DNA of 5,195 nt from Minisyncoccota bacterium (lineage in GTDB: Bacteria > Patescibacteriota > Minisyncoccia > Minisyncoccales > MHMH01). The position numbers were made by a program, and so were the translations under genes. The notes below the pieces were generated by a model. The model ran no database searches. It was not told the origin of the DNA and saw only the letters and a program-made list of their open reading frames with translations. The stretch spans positions 2,903 to 8,097 of the forward strand of contig JAQUTZ010000022.1 of NCBI GenBank assembly GCA_028694095.1, given 5' to 3'. Of the stretch, positions 1 to 5,195 are shown in pieces (the first letter of the stretch is position 1; the number at the start of each line of letters is the position of its first letter).

Positions 1-345
1 ACCATGTACAAAAAAGTCTGGGTTCATCAGATTAATCGCTATATCACGTATCCCTTTCCTTCTGTTTTTTACCACCGGAAAGCGGAAATCGTCAGAAAGG
101 TCTTTGGAAAAGAGGTAATCGGCGTCGAGCTTCAGGCCGAACCATGGGGCCCGAAACTTTTATATGATTCGCCTCTCGAGGAACAGGAAAAAACAATGAA
201 CCTGAATCAGTTTAAATATAATATCGAGTTTGCCAAAAATACCGGAATAAGCGAGTTTTATTTATGGGGAGCGGAATGGTGGTATTGGATGAAGGAAAAG
301 CAAAACGATTCTGCTATTTGGGAAGAGGCAAGAAAATTATTCTAA
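1..345 (+). CDS. C-terminal fragment of a putative glycoside-hydrolase-like (TIM-barrel) protein
   Basis: The frame is open from base 1 and ends at TAA 343-345. An ATG at base 4 is probably internal, so the gene very likely starts left of the window. The visible 114 residues are rich in aromatics. Numbering from that Met, two segments stand out: GVELQAEPWG at about 40-49, and FYLWGAEWWYWM at about 85-96, followed by a WEEARKLF tail. These look like the last strands of a clan-A-type (beta/alpha)8 glycosidase barrel, where a strand-end Glu is the nucleophile and a strand-8 Trp lines the sugar site. Glu42, Glu46 or Glu91 could be catalytic, but I cannot tell which. I recall similar C-termini in uncharacterised proteins of Parcubacteria. 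The next gene, a glycosyltransferase, starts 1 nt after the stop, so a role in cell-surface glycan processing is plausible. The family assignment is inference from motif appearance; the coding call itself is firm. Confidence 0.6.
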   Translation, partial: TMYKKVWVHQINRYITYPFPSVFYHRKAEIVRKVFGKEVIGVELQAEPWGPKLLYDSPLEEQEKTMNLNQFKYNIEFAKNTGISEFYLWGAEWWYWMKEKQNDSAIWEEARKLF

Positions 346-346
346 A

Positions 347-1891
347 ATGTCCGTACCGTATTATCTTAAAATAGGGAAATCCTCCGACTTGAAAAGCAAG
401 AAAGAGAGGAGGCTCTACCGGACCCTGGAAATGTTTCCCGGGCTTTTAAGCTGGACCACCTTAATCCTTATAGTCGTTCTTTCCTGGCTTCAGCCTCTTT
501 GGATGGCCATATTCGTCATATCCTTCGTTATTTATTGGCTCTTCAGGACCTCTTATTTCTCTTTCCATCTTTCAGCTTCTTACAAACAAATGGGGAAGAA
601 TAAAAAGACCGACTGGATGGAAAAAATAAAATCTTTGCCGGGAACCCGATGGGAAGACATTTACCACGTAATAGTATTTCCGGTGTATAAAGAGCCTCTC
701 GAAATAGTCAGAAGTTCCTTGGATTCGGTTTTAAAAAACGATTATCCGAAAGAAAAAATAATAGTGGTTTTGAGCTGCGAAGAAAAGGCCGGGGAAGAGG
801 GCAGGGAGATGGCCAAAGCCATAGAAAAAGAATTCAAGAATAAATTCTTCAAGCTTTTTATCACTTTTCATCCTTCCGACATTCCCGGAGAGCTGGCCGG
901 CAAGGGTTCTAATGAAACTTGGGGGCTCAAGAGGGCCAAAGAAGAAATAATTGATCCGTTAGGCATTTCCTATGAAAACATCATTGTTTCTTCTCTGGAT
1001 GGAGATACCAGCTGTTTTCCGAAATATTTCAGCTGCTTAACTTACAGCTACCTAACCGTTAAAGATCCCACTCGAGCCAGTTTTCAGCCCATACCTCTTT
1101 TTACTAACAATATTTGGGAAGCCCCGCCTATTTCCAGGATGTTTTCTTTTTCAGCGACTTTTTGGCAGATGATGTGCCAGGAAAGGCCGGAAAAGCTTTT
1201 GACTTTCTCTTCTCACTCCATGAGCTTTAAAGCCTTAGTTGACGTTGATTTTCGCCAGGTTAATGCTGTTTCCGATGATTCCCGAATTTTTTGGCAGTGC
1301 TTTTTAAAGTACGACGGCGATTATCGGGTGGTGCCTCTCAATTATCCCATTGCCATGGACGCCAACGTAGCCAAGAGTTTTTCTCAGACGATGAAGAATG
1401 TTTACAAGCAGCAGCGGAGGTGGGCCTATGGAGCGGCCGACATTGCTTACTTTCTTTTCGCTTTCAGGAAGAACAAAAAGATACCATTTAAGAAAGAATT
1501 TTTTATGGCTCTTTCGGTTATCGAGGGGCATTGGTCGTGGGCGACTAATGCCATCATCATATTTTTATTGGGCTGGCTGCCTTTAGTTCTCGGGGGAGAG
1601 GAGTTCTCCCGGTCCCTGCTTTCCTACAACCTGCCGATTTTTACCAGCAGAGGATTGACCTTGGCCATGCTGGGTCTGCTGGGTTCGGCATACTACACTA
1701 TCATGATGTTGCCTCCCAAGCCCCCTTTGTATAAAAAAAGAAAATATCTTTTTTTCGCGTTGGAATGGCTCTTGCTTCCGGTAGTAATGATTTTCTTCAC
1801 TTCTTTTCCTTCACTGGAGGCTCAAACCAGACTGTTGATGGGGAAATATATGGGATTTTGGACTACCCCTAAAATAAGAAGACAGCAATGA
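347..1891 (+). CDS. Polytopic membrane glycosyltransferase, family 2 (processive-type, QxxRW motif)
   Basis: This 514-residue inner-membrane GT2 enzyme is predicted to transfer sugar from a nucleotide-sugar on the cytoplasmic face. Two hydrophobic helices lie at about 33-50 and 51-69. A GT-A domain follows, from VIVFPVYKEP (108-117) to about 360. Further helices lie at about 396-416, 434-455 and 467-487. Visible motifs are LDGD (217-220, the DxD metal/nucleotide site), SDD (309-311, in the place of the TED/ED catalytic base) and QQRRW (355-359, an exact QxxRW). This set, with flanking helices, matches the cellulose/hyaluronan-synthase-like branch, whose members often polymerise and export a polysaccharide. 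The first conserved Asp, usually in a VDDxS-like segment, is not obvious: the strand end reads VVLSCEEK (140-147), with Glu in its place. The gene starts 1 nt after the upstream stop with no clear Shine-Dalgarno, and its TGA overlaps the next ATG, suggesting translational coupling. The sugar substrate cannot be read from the sequence. Confidence 0.9.
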   Translation: MSVPYYLKIGKSSDLKSKKERRLYRTLEMFPGLLSWTTLILIVVLSWLQPLWMAIFVISFVIYWLFRTSYFSFHLSASYKQMGKNKKTDWMEKIKSLPGTRWEDIYHVIVFPVYKEPLEIVRSSLDSVLKNDYPKEKIIVVLSCEEKAGEEGREMAKAIEKEFKNKFFKLFITFHPSDIPGELAGKGSNETWGLKRAKEEIIDPLGISYENIIVSSLDGDTSCFPKYFSCLTYSYLTVKDPTRASFQPIPLFTNNIWEAPPISRMFSFSATFWQMMCQERPEKLLTFSSHSMSFKALVDVDFRQVNAVSDDSRIFWQCFLKYDGDYRVVPLNYPIAMDANVAKSFSQTMKNVYKQQRRWAYGAADIAYFLFAFRKNKKIPFKKEFFMALSVIEGHWSWATNAIIIFLLGWLPLVLGGEEFSRSLLSYNLPIFTSRGLTLAMLGLLGSAYYTIMMLPPKPPLYKKRKYLFFALEWLLLPVVMIFFTSFPSLEAQTRLLMGKYMGFWTTPKIRRQQ

Positions 1892-2619
1892 TTTCGGTAA
1901 TAATTCCAGCCTACAACGAAGAAAAAAATATCGGCTCCTGCCTGGAGTCGCTTTTTTCCCAGAAAGACGCTACTGACTGGGAGATCATAGTCGTTGATAA
2001 CGCAAGCAGCGACAGAACGGCCGAAATAGCCTCCGGATTTCCGGGAGTAAAAATAATCAAAGAGCCGAAAAAAGGGGTGACCTTAGCTAGAAACAGGGGA
2101 GCTGCCGAAGCCCGGGGGGATATTTTGTTTTTTCTTGATGCCGACGCGATTGTCCCTTCCGATTACCTTAAAAGGATTTCAGAAAAGTTCGAAAAGGACA
2201 AAGACCTGATCGTGGTGTCCGGCCCTTACTCTTACGCTATAGACAGCAATTTTTACATTAAACTCGCCCTATTTTTCGTTTATTATTTTCTGGCTTGGCC
2301 CGCAGAGTGCTTTTTTAACCGCTTTCTTGGCTTGGCCTCATCTCTCAACGCCGGAAATTTCGCGGTTGTCAAAAAACACTTTTTGGAAGTAGGAGGCTTT
2401 AACGAAAACATAGCTCTTTTCGGAGACGAAGCTGATCTGGCTTATCGGCTGGGAAAGCGGGGAAAGATAAGGTTCTTTCTGAATTTGAAAGTAAGAAGCT
2501 CGGCGCGCCGCTTTAAAAAAGAGGGCGTTCTCAGATTGTGCGCAAAATACGTTTTAAATGTTATTTGGCCGGTTATTTTTAAAAAACCGTTTACCAAAGA
2601 ATACATCGACGTAAGATAG
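1888..2619 (+). CDS. Glycosyltransferase family 2 (GT-A fold), single-domain
   Basis: This 243-residue protein has a classic GT2 start: ISVIIPAYNEEKNIGSCLESL (2-22), then EIIVVDNASSDRT (32-44) with the nucleotide-binding Asp37, GVTLARNRGAAEARGD (63-78), and FLDADA (82-87) carrying the DxD metal site at 84-86. GGFNEN (169-174) and FGDEADLAYR (178-187) supply the acidic catalytic-base region. A hydrophobic aromatic stretch at about 122-150 and a basic, hydrophobic C-terminus (about 215-233) suggest association with the membrane rather than full spanning. The likely role is transfer of one sugar from an activated donor to a lipid- or glycan-linked acceptor. The donor and acceptor are unknown. 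The ATG overlaps the preceding GT2 stop in ATGA, so the two transferases are probably translated together and work on the same surface glycan. Only a weak purine run (AGAAG, about 1878-1882) precedes the start, which fits coupling. No hairpin terminator follows the stop. Confidence 0.92.
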   Translation: MISVIIPAYNEEKNIGSCLESLFSQKDATDWEIIVVDNASSDRTAEIASGFPGVKIIKEPKKGVTLARNRGAAEARGDILFFLDADAIVPSDYLKRISEKFEKDKDLIVVSGPYSYAIDSNFYIKLALFFVYYFLAWPAECFFNRFLGLASSLNAGNFAVVKKHFLEVGGFNENIALFGDEADLAYRLGKRGKIRFFLNLKVRSSARRFKKEGVLRLCAKYVLNVIWPVIFKKPFTKEYIDVR

Positions 2620-2620
2620 A

Positions 2621-2649
2621 TTGACAAAATTTGGATTGCCGGTTAAAAA
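2621..2649 (+). promoter_or_regulatory. Putative sigma70-type promoter for the acyltransferase-like gene
   Basis: A perfect -35 box, TTGACA (2621-2626), begins two bases after the upstream stop codon. After a 17-bp spacer comes TAAAAA (2644-2649), which matches the TATAAT consensus at 4 of 6 positions. The predicted transcription start is near 2656, giving a 5' leader of about 33 nt that contains the Shine-Dalgarno. The spacing and perfect -35 box support it; the weak -10 box is the reservation. If real, it uncouples the downstream gene from the glycosyltransferase operon, although readthrough from upstream is still possible because no terminator lies between them. Confidence 0.5.
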
Positions 2650-2678
2650 GCACCAAGCAATGCTCATTAATAAATAGA

Positions 2679-2683
2679 AGGAG
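2679..2683 (+). promoter_or_regulatory. Strong Shine-Dalgarno (AGGAG) that fixes the start at ATG 2690
   Basis: AGGAG at 2679-2683, within AGAAGGAG (2676-2683), lies 6 nt before ATG 2690, an ideal spacing. The in-frame TTG at 2684 directly abuts it and is too close to be the start. This is the only strong Shine-Dalgarno in front of any gene in the window. Confidence 0.85.
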
Positions 2684-2689
2684 TTGCAA

Positions 2690-3799
2690 ATGATAGTTAG
2701 AGAGATTAACCCGCGTTCCAAAGGCGAGGTGAAAAAATTCATTGAATTCCCTTTCGAACTCTATAAAGATTCGGATTTCTGGGTGCCTTTTATGGAATCA
2801 GATGTCAAAGCGGCTTTTGACGCAAAAATGCATCCCTTTTACCGCCATTCTACGGCCGCCTTTTTTGTCGTAGAAAGCGGAACAAAGCGGCTGGCCCAGG
2901 TGGCGGTTATGCATAACAGGCGCTACAACGAGTTTCACAAAAAAAAGACCGCCCTATTCTACTACTTTGATTCTGTAGACGACGTTGAGGCAGTTGAGCT
3001 GCTGTTTGAAGCCGCTTCCTGCTGGGCTCGGAGGCGCTTCTTGTCGGAGATTACAGGACCACTGGGATTTCACGCTTTGGACGGAAGAGGAGTGCTGGTG
3101 GAGGGCTTCCATCGTTTGCCGGCCACGGGGATTCCATATAACCATCCATACTACGACTTCCTGCTATCTGCCGCCGGGTTCGAAAAGAAAAGCGATTTCC
3201 TTTCCGGAATCTTAAAGTACCAGGATTTTTCGCCCCGTTTCTACCGAATTAAAAACAGGGGCGGGGAGCGTTTTCAAGTGAAGTCGTTTTCCGGAAAAAG
3301 GGAGCTTCTATCCTGGACAGAAAAAATGAGGTGGATTTACAATCAGACCTTCACGGAGCTCATCGACCATTATCCAATGAGCCGGGAAGAGATGGATTTT
3401 ACCGCTGCCAGACTTATTGACATAGCCGATCCCCGCTTGATTAAAATAGTCATGAAGGGCGAGAATCCGGCCGGATTTATCCTTGTTTATCCCAATATCG
3501 TCAGGGGGATAAAGAAGGTTAAGGGGAAAATATTTCCCTTCGGCTGGTTTCATTTGCTCAAGGAGATGAGAAAAACCAGAAGAGTTGATTTTAACGGAGT
3601 AGCCATGCTTCCCGAATATCGGGGAAGGGGAGGCAATGCGGTTCTTTACTCCGAGCTCAAAAAATCACTGGAGGACTTCCGGTTTGAGGAGGGCGAAGTC
3701 GTCCAAATCGAGGAGGGCAATGGAAAAAGCCTGGGAGAGATAGGAATGCTTAATGTTGACTGGTGCAAGCGGCACCGGATTTACTCAAAAAGTTTGTAA
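2690..3799 (+). CDS. GNAT-fold acyltransferase-like protein, YghO / bacterial ceramide synthase-like group
   Basis: This 369-residue cytoplasmic protein has no signal peptide or membrane helix. The start is ATG 2690, set by the AGGAG 6 nt upstream; an in-frame TTG two codons earlier is unsuitable. The N-terminal half shows a pattern I associate with the YghO-like group: FPFELYKDSDFWVP (20-33), HPFYRHSTAAFFV (48-60), NRRYNEFHKKKTALFYYFDSVDD (76-98), GPLGF (123-127), GVLVEGF (134-140) and PYNHPYYDFLLSAAGF (149-164). The C-terminal half carries a GNAT-type acyl-CoA pyrophosphate loop, GVAMLPEYRGRGGNAVLYSEL (303-323), with RGRGGNA at its core, and ends in KRHRIYSKSL. Family members are usually about 370-390 residues, so it is full length. 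E. coli YghO and the Caulobacter ceramide synthase bCerS are, as I recall, in this group, but many members are uncharacterised, so the substrate is unknown. No sphingolipid partner gene (a serine palmitoyltransferase-like enzyme or ceramide reductase) is in the window. It appears to be a single-gene unit with its own promoter and terminator. Confidence 0.8.
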   Translation: MIVREINPRSKGEVKKFIEFPFELYKDSDFWVPFMESDVKAAFDAKMHPFYRHSTAAFFVVESGTKRLAQVAVMHNRRYNEFHKKKTALFYYFDSVDDVEAVELLFEAASCWARRRFLSEITGPLGFHALDGRGVLVEGFHRLPATGIPYNHPYYDFLLSAAGFEKKSDFLSGILKYQDFSPRFYRIKNRGGERFQVKSFSGKRELLSWTEKMRWIYNQTFTELIDHYPMSREEMDFTAARLIDIADPRLIKIVMKGENPAGFILVYPNIVRGIKKVKGKIFPFGWFHLLKEMRKTRRVDFNGVAMLPEYRGRGGNAVLYSELKKSLEDFRFEEGEVVQIEEGNGKSLGEIGMLNVDWCKRHRIYSKSL

Positions 3800-3802
3800 A
3801 AT

Positions 3803-3840
3803 AAAGCGGGGTTTCGACTCCGCTTTTAGTTTGATTTTTT
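3803..3840 (+). terminator. Rho-independent terminator after the acyltransferase-like gene
   Basis: An inverted repeat begins 3 nt after the stop codon. The arms are AAAGCGGGG (3803-3811) and CTCCGCTTT (3818-3826), with one G-U wobble and a 6-nt TTTCGA loop. An interrupted T-rich tract (3824-3840) ends in TTTTTT. The stem has a GC-rich core and the geometry of an intrinsic terminator. It separates this transcription unit from the iscS operon. Its T tract overlaps the predicted iscS -35 box. Confidence 0.85.
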
Positions 3841-3858
3841 AAAGAACTGTATTAAAAT
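3831..3858 (+). promoter_or_regulatory. Putative iscS promoter placing the transcription start at the ATG (leaderless)
   Basis: TTGATT (3831-3836) is a -35-like box with the TTGA core. After a 16-bp spacer comes TAAAAT (3853-3858), which matches the -10 consensus at 5 of 6 positions. Starting 6-8 nt after the -10 box puts the first base at about 3864-3866, coinciding with the A of ATG 3865. No Shine-Dalgarno-like purine run lies between the -10 box and the ATG, which agrees with a leaderless message. No IscR-type operator is evident, and no regulator gene precedes iscS. Confidence 0.55.
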
Positions 3859-3864
3859 GTAACT

Positions 3865-5040
3865 ATGAATTCCAAGGTTTACCTTGATTACGCCTCTACG
3901 ACCCCCATCGACCCTAAGGTTTTAAGGGATATGGTGCCGTATTTAAGAAAAGAGTTCGGCAACGCTTCTTCGGTTCACGGCTACGGCCAAAGGGCTTTGG
4001 CGGCAGTGGACCAGGCGCGGGGGCGGGTAGCCGAGTTTTTGAACTGCCGGGCAGACGAGGTTTTCTTTACCGGCTCGGCAACCGAGGCTGACAATTTGGC
4101 TATTTTTGGGACGGTTAAGGCCTTAGGAGGCCCTCAAAAAAAGCCGCATATTATAATATCTTCAATTGAGCACCATGCCGTTTTGGAGCCCTGCCGGGTT
4201 TTACAAAAGGAGGGAGCCGAGGTGACCTTTTTGCCCGTTGATAAAGAAGGATTAGTTTCGGTTTCTAACTTAAAGAAAGCCCTGAAAGACAATACCGTTT
4301 TAATCTCCATTATTTACGCAAATAATGAAGTGGGCACGATTCAGCCGATAGCCGAAATAGGAAAAGTTTTGAAAGAAAGAAAAAAGAAAATATATTTCCA
4401 TACTGACGCCGTTCAGGCAGCCAATTATTTAAATTGCGACATTGAAAAACTGGGAGTAGATATGCTGACATTAAGCTCGCATAAGATTTACGGACCAAAG
4501 GGCGTCGGGGCTTTATTCGTCAAAAAGGGCACTCCCATTGAACCGATGATATACGGAGGCGGCCACGAGAGAGGATTAAGGTCGGGTACGGAAAATGTAG
4601 CTGGCATTGTTGGTTTGGGGGCGGCAATCAAAGAGGCGGGCAGCCCTAAGACCGAAGTCAATATTGTTAAGGTGAGGCAGCTGCGGGACAAGCTGATTAA
4701 AAAGATTCCCAAGCTTATTCCCGACGCTGAGCTTAACGGCTCCTTGGAGAAAAGGCTTCCTAACAACGTTAATTTCGGTTTTGAGGGTATTGAGGGCGAG
4801 GCTTTGCTGATGGCCCTGGACCAAAAGGGCTTTGCGGTTTCCACGGGATCGGCTTGTTCGTCTCACAATCTGGAATCTTCGCACGTTCTTCTGGCCTTGG
4901 GAATTCCGGAAGAAAAATCCCACAGCTCGCTTAGGATTTCTCTGGGGAAATTTAACACCGACAAAGAAATAGACAGATTTTTAAAGGTTTTGCCCCAGGT
5001 GGTGGGAAGGCTGAGAGAAATATCAGGATACAAAAAATAA
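3865..5040 (+). CDS. iscS: Cysteine desulfurase, group I (IscS/NifS)
   Basis: This PLP enzyme converts L-cysteine to alanine and passes the persulfide sulfur to the IscU scaffold for Fe-S cluster assembly in the cytoplasm, and often to tRNA thiolation as well. At 391 residues it is a complete fold-type I aminotransferase. Visible landmarks are YLDYASTTPIDP (6-17), FGNASSVHGYG (31-41), GSATEADNLAI (70-80), EHHAVLEP (102-109; His103 stacks on PLP), NNEVGTIQP (153-161), HTDAVQ (179-184; Asp181 and Gln184 contact the cofactor), SSHKIYGPKG (204-213; Lys207 forms the Schiff base), GGGHERGLRSGTEN (231-244), STGSACSS (326-333; catalytic Cys331 on the mobile loop) and HSSLRISLGKF (353-363). The SGSACxS-type active-site loop places it in group I rather than the SufS-like group II. 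It stops shortly after GRLREIS and lacks most of the C-terminal tail of E. coli IscS (404 residues), part of which helps dock IscU. The start is ATG 3865, apparently leaderless. iscU follows after 1 nt. The function is clear; the choice between the names iscS and nifS is conventional. Confidence 0.96.
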   Translation: MNSKVYLDYASTTPIDPKVLRDMVPYLRKEFGNASSVHGYGQRALAAVDQARGRVAEFLNCRADEVFFTGSATEADNLAIFGTVKALGGPQKKPHIIISSIEHHAVLEPCRVLQKEGAEVTFLPVDKEGLVSVSNLKKALKDNTVLISIIYANNEVGTIQPIAEIGKVLKERKKKIYFHTDAVQAANYLNCDIEKLGVDMLTLSSHKIYGPKGVGALFVKKGTPIEPMIYGGGHERGLRSGTENVAGIVGLGAAIKEAGSPKTEVNIVKVRQLRDKLIKKIPKLIPDAELNGSLEKRLPNNVNFGFEGIEGEALLMALDQKGFAVSTGSACSSHNLESSHVLLALGIPEEKSHSSLRISLGKFNTDKEIDRFLKVLPQVVGRLREISGYKK

Positions 5041-5041
5041 T

Positions 5042-5195
5042 ATGGCAGAATACTATTCCAAAAAAGTAATAGAGCATTTTACCAATCCCAAAAATATGGG
5101 TGAAATTAAGGATGCCGACGGAATCGGCGACACCCAGAATTTAAGGTGCGGGGATGTGATGAAGATATATATCAAGGTTGAAAAGAAGGGAAATA
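5042..5195 (+). CDS. iscU: Fe-S cluster scaffold IscU/NifU-like, N-terminal part (cut by window edge)
   Basis: The first 51 residues of an IscU-type scaffold are visible, and the frame runs open to the right edge. It starts MAEYYSKKVIEHFTNPKN, matching the IscU N-terminal helix (E. coli MAYSEKVIDHYENPRN). It then has RCGDVMKIYIKV (35-46), where Cys36 is the first of three cluster-ligand cysteines and Asp38 is the conserved Asp that tunes cluster lability. The residues before the cysteine are QNLR rather than the usual GNP/GAP-type segment. The other two ligand cysteines lie beyond the window. The protein receives sulfur from the IscS encoded immediately upstream and assembles a [2Fe-2S] cluster. 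The ATG is 1 nt after the iscS stop, so co-translation is likely. AGGA at 5025-5028 is a distant, weak Shine-Dalgarno. About 125-150 residues are expected in full; whether a NifU-type C-terminal domain follows cannot be seen. Confidence 0.93.
   Translation, partial: MAEYYSKKVIEHFTNPKNMGEIKDADGIGDTQNLRCGDVMKIYIKVEKKGN

Noticed and set aside
1291..1586. Alternative-frame and antisense ORFs inside the large GT2 gene
   Set aside because: They are short, without ribosome binding sites, and cover the conserved SDD and QxxRW region, which is clearly coding in the main frame.
1889..1900. Possible UGA recoding (UGA = Gly, as in some CPR lineages) at the GT2 stop
   Set aside because: Reading through would add only three codons before TAA, and the long ORFs contain no in-frame TGA, which would be common under that code. 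Standard decoding and the ATGA overlap explain it better.
2649..2664. Small inverted repeat AGCA...TGCT in the 2620-2689 gap
   Set aside because: A 4-bp stem with an 8-nt loop and no T tract is too weak to be a terminator or a convincing operator.
2684..2689. In-frame TTG start two codons upstream of the acyltransferase-like ATG
   Set aside because: It directly abuts the AGGAG, leaving no spacer, whereas ATG 2690 has an ideal 6-nt spacing.
3521..3540. Near-palindrome with AAGGG and CCCTT arms around an A/T-rich centre
   Set aside because: It lies within the acyltransferase-like coding region, has an AT-rich stem and no T tract, and appears only once; it is most likely chance.
4488..4923. 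Two overlapping antisense ORFs of about 115-118 codons within iscS
   Set aside because: They lie wholly opposite a highly conserved coding region, overlap each other in different frames, have no recognisable motifs and are best explained as shadows of iscS.

Overview
The window looks like ordinary bacterial chromosome. It carries five genes that are complete or nearly so, plus a partial gene at each end, all on the + strand and tightly packed. My best guess at the source is a Patescibacteria/CPR (Parcubacteria-like) genome. The reasons are the resemblance of the partial N-terminal gene to a glycoside-hydrolase-like family I associate with those genomes, the very short intergenic spaces, the scarcity of Shine-Dalgarno sequences and a probable leaderless transcript. 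No marker gene (rRNA, ribosomal protein) is present, so this is an inference. Long ORFs free of in-frame TGA argue against the recoded (UGA = Gly) CPR lineages.

Layout. (1) Bases 1-2619 are the 3' part of a cell-surface glycan operon: the C-terminal end of a putative TIM-barrel glycoside-hydrolase-like protein, a polytopic membrane GT2 glycosyltransferase with a QxxRW motif, and a second, smaller GT2 glycosyltransferase. The spacing is 1 nt and then a 4-nt ATGA overlap, so the genes are probably translationally coupled. (2) Bases 2620-3840 form what looks like a self-contained single-gene unit: a sigma70-like promoter, a strong Shine-Dalgarno, a GNAT-fold protein resembling the YghO / bacterial ceramide synthase-like group, and a rho-independent terminator. 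(3) From 3831 onward an iron-sulfur cluster assembly operon begins: a group I cysteine desulfurase (IscS/NifS), then the start of the IscU scaffold gene, cut by the right edge. The iscS promoter sits so close to the ATG that the mRNA is predicted to be leaderless.

The glycan genes would act together at the inner membrane, with the large GT2 probably both polymerising and translocating a polysaccharide and the small GT2 adding sugars. IscS and IscU act together in the cytoplasm, IscS passing persulfide sulfur from cysteine to the IscU scaffold. The acyltransferase-like gene belongs visibly to neither group. I see no mobile element, CRISPR array, RNA gene or novel multi-gene system. The most unusual points are the leaderless iscS start and the lone YghO/bCerS-like gene.
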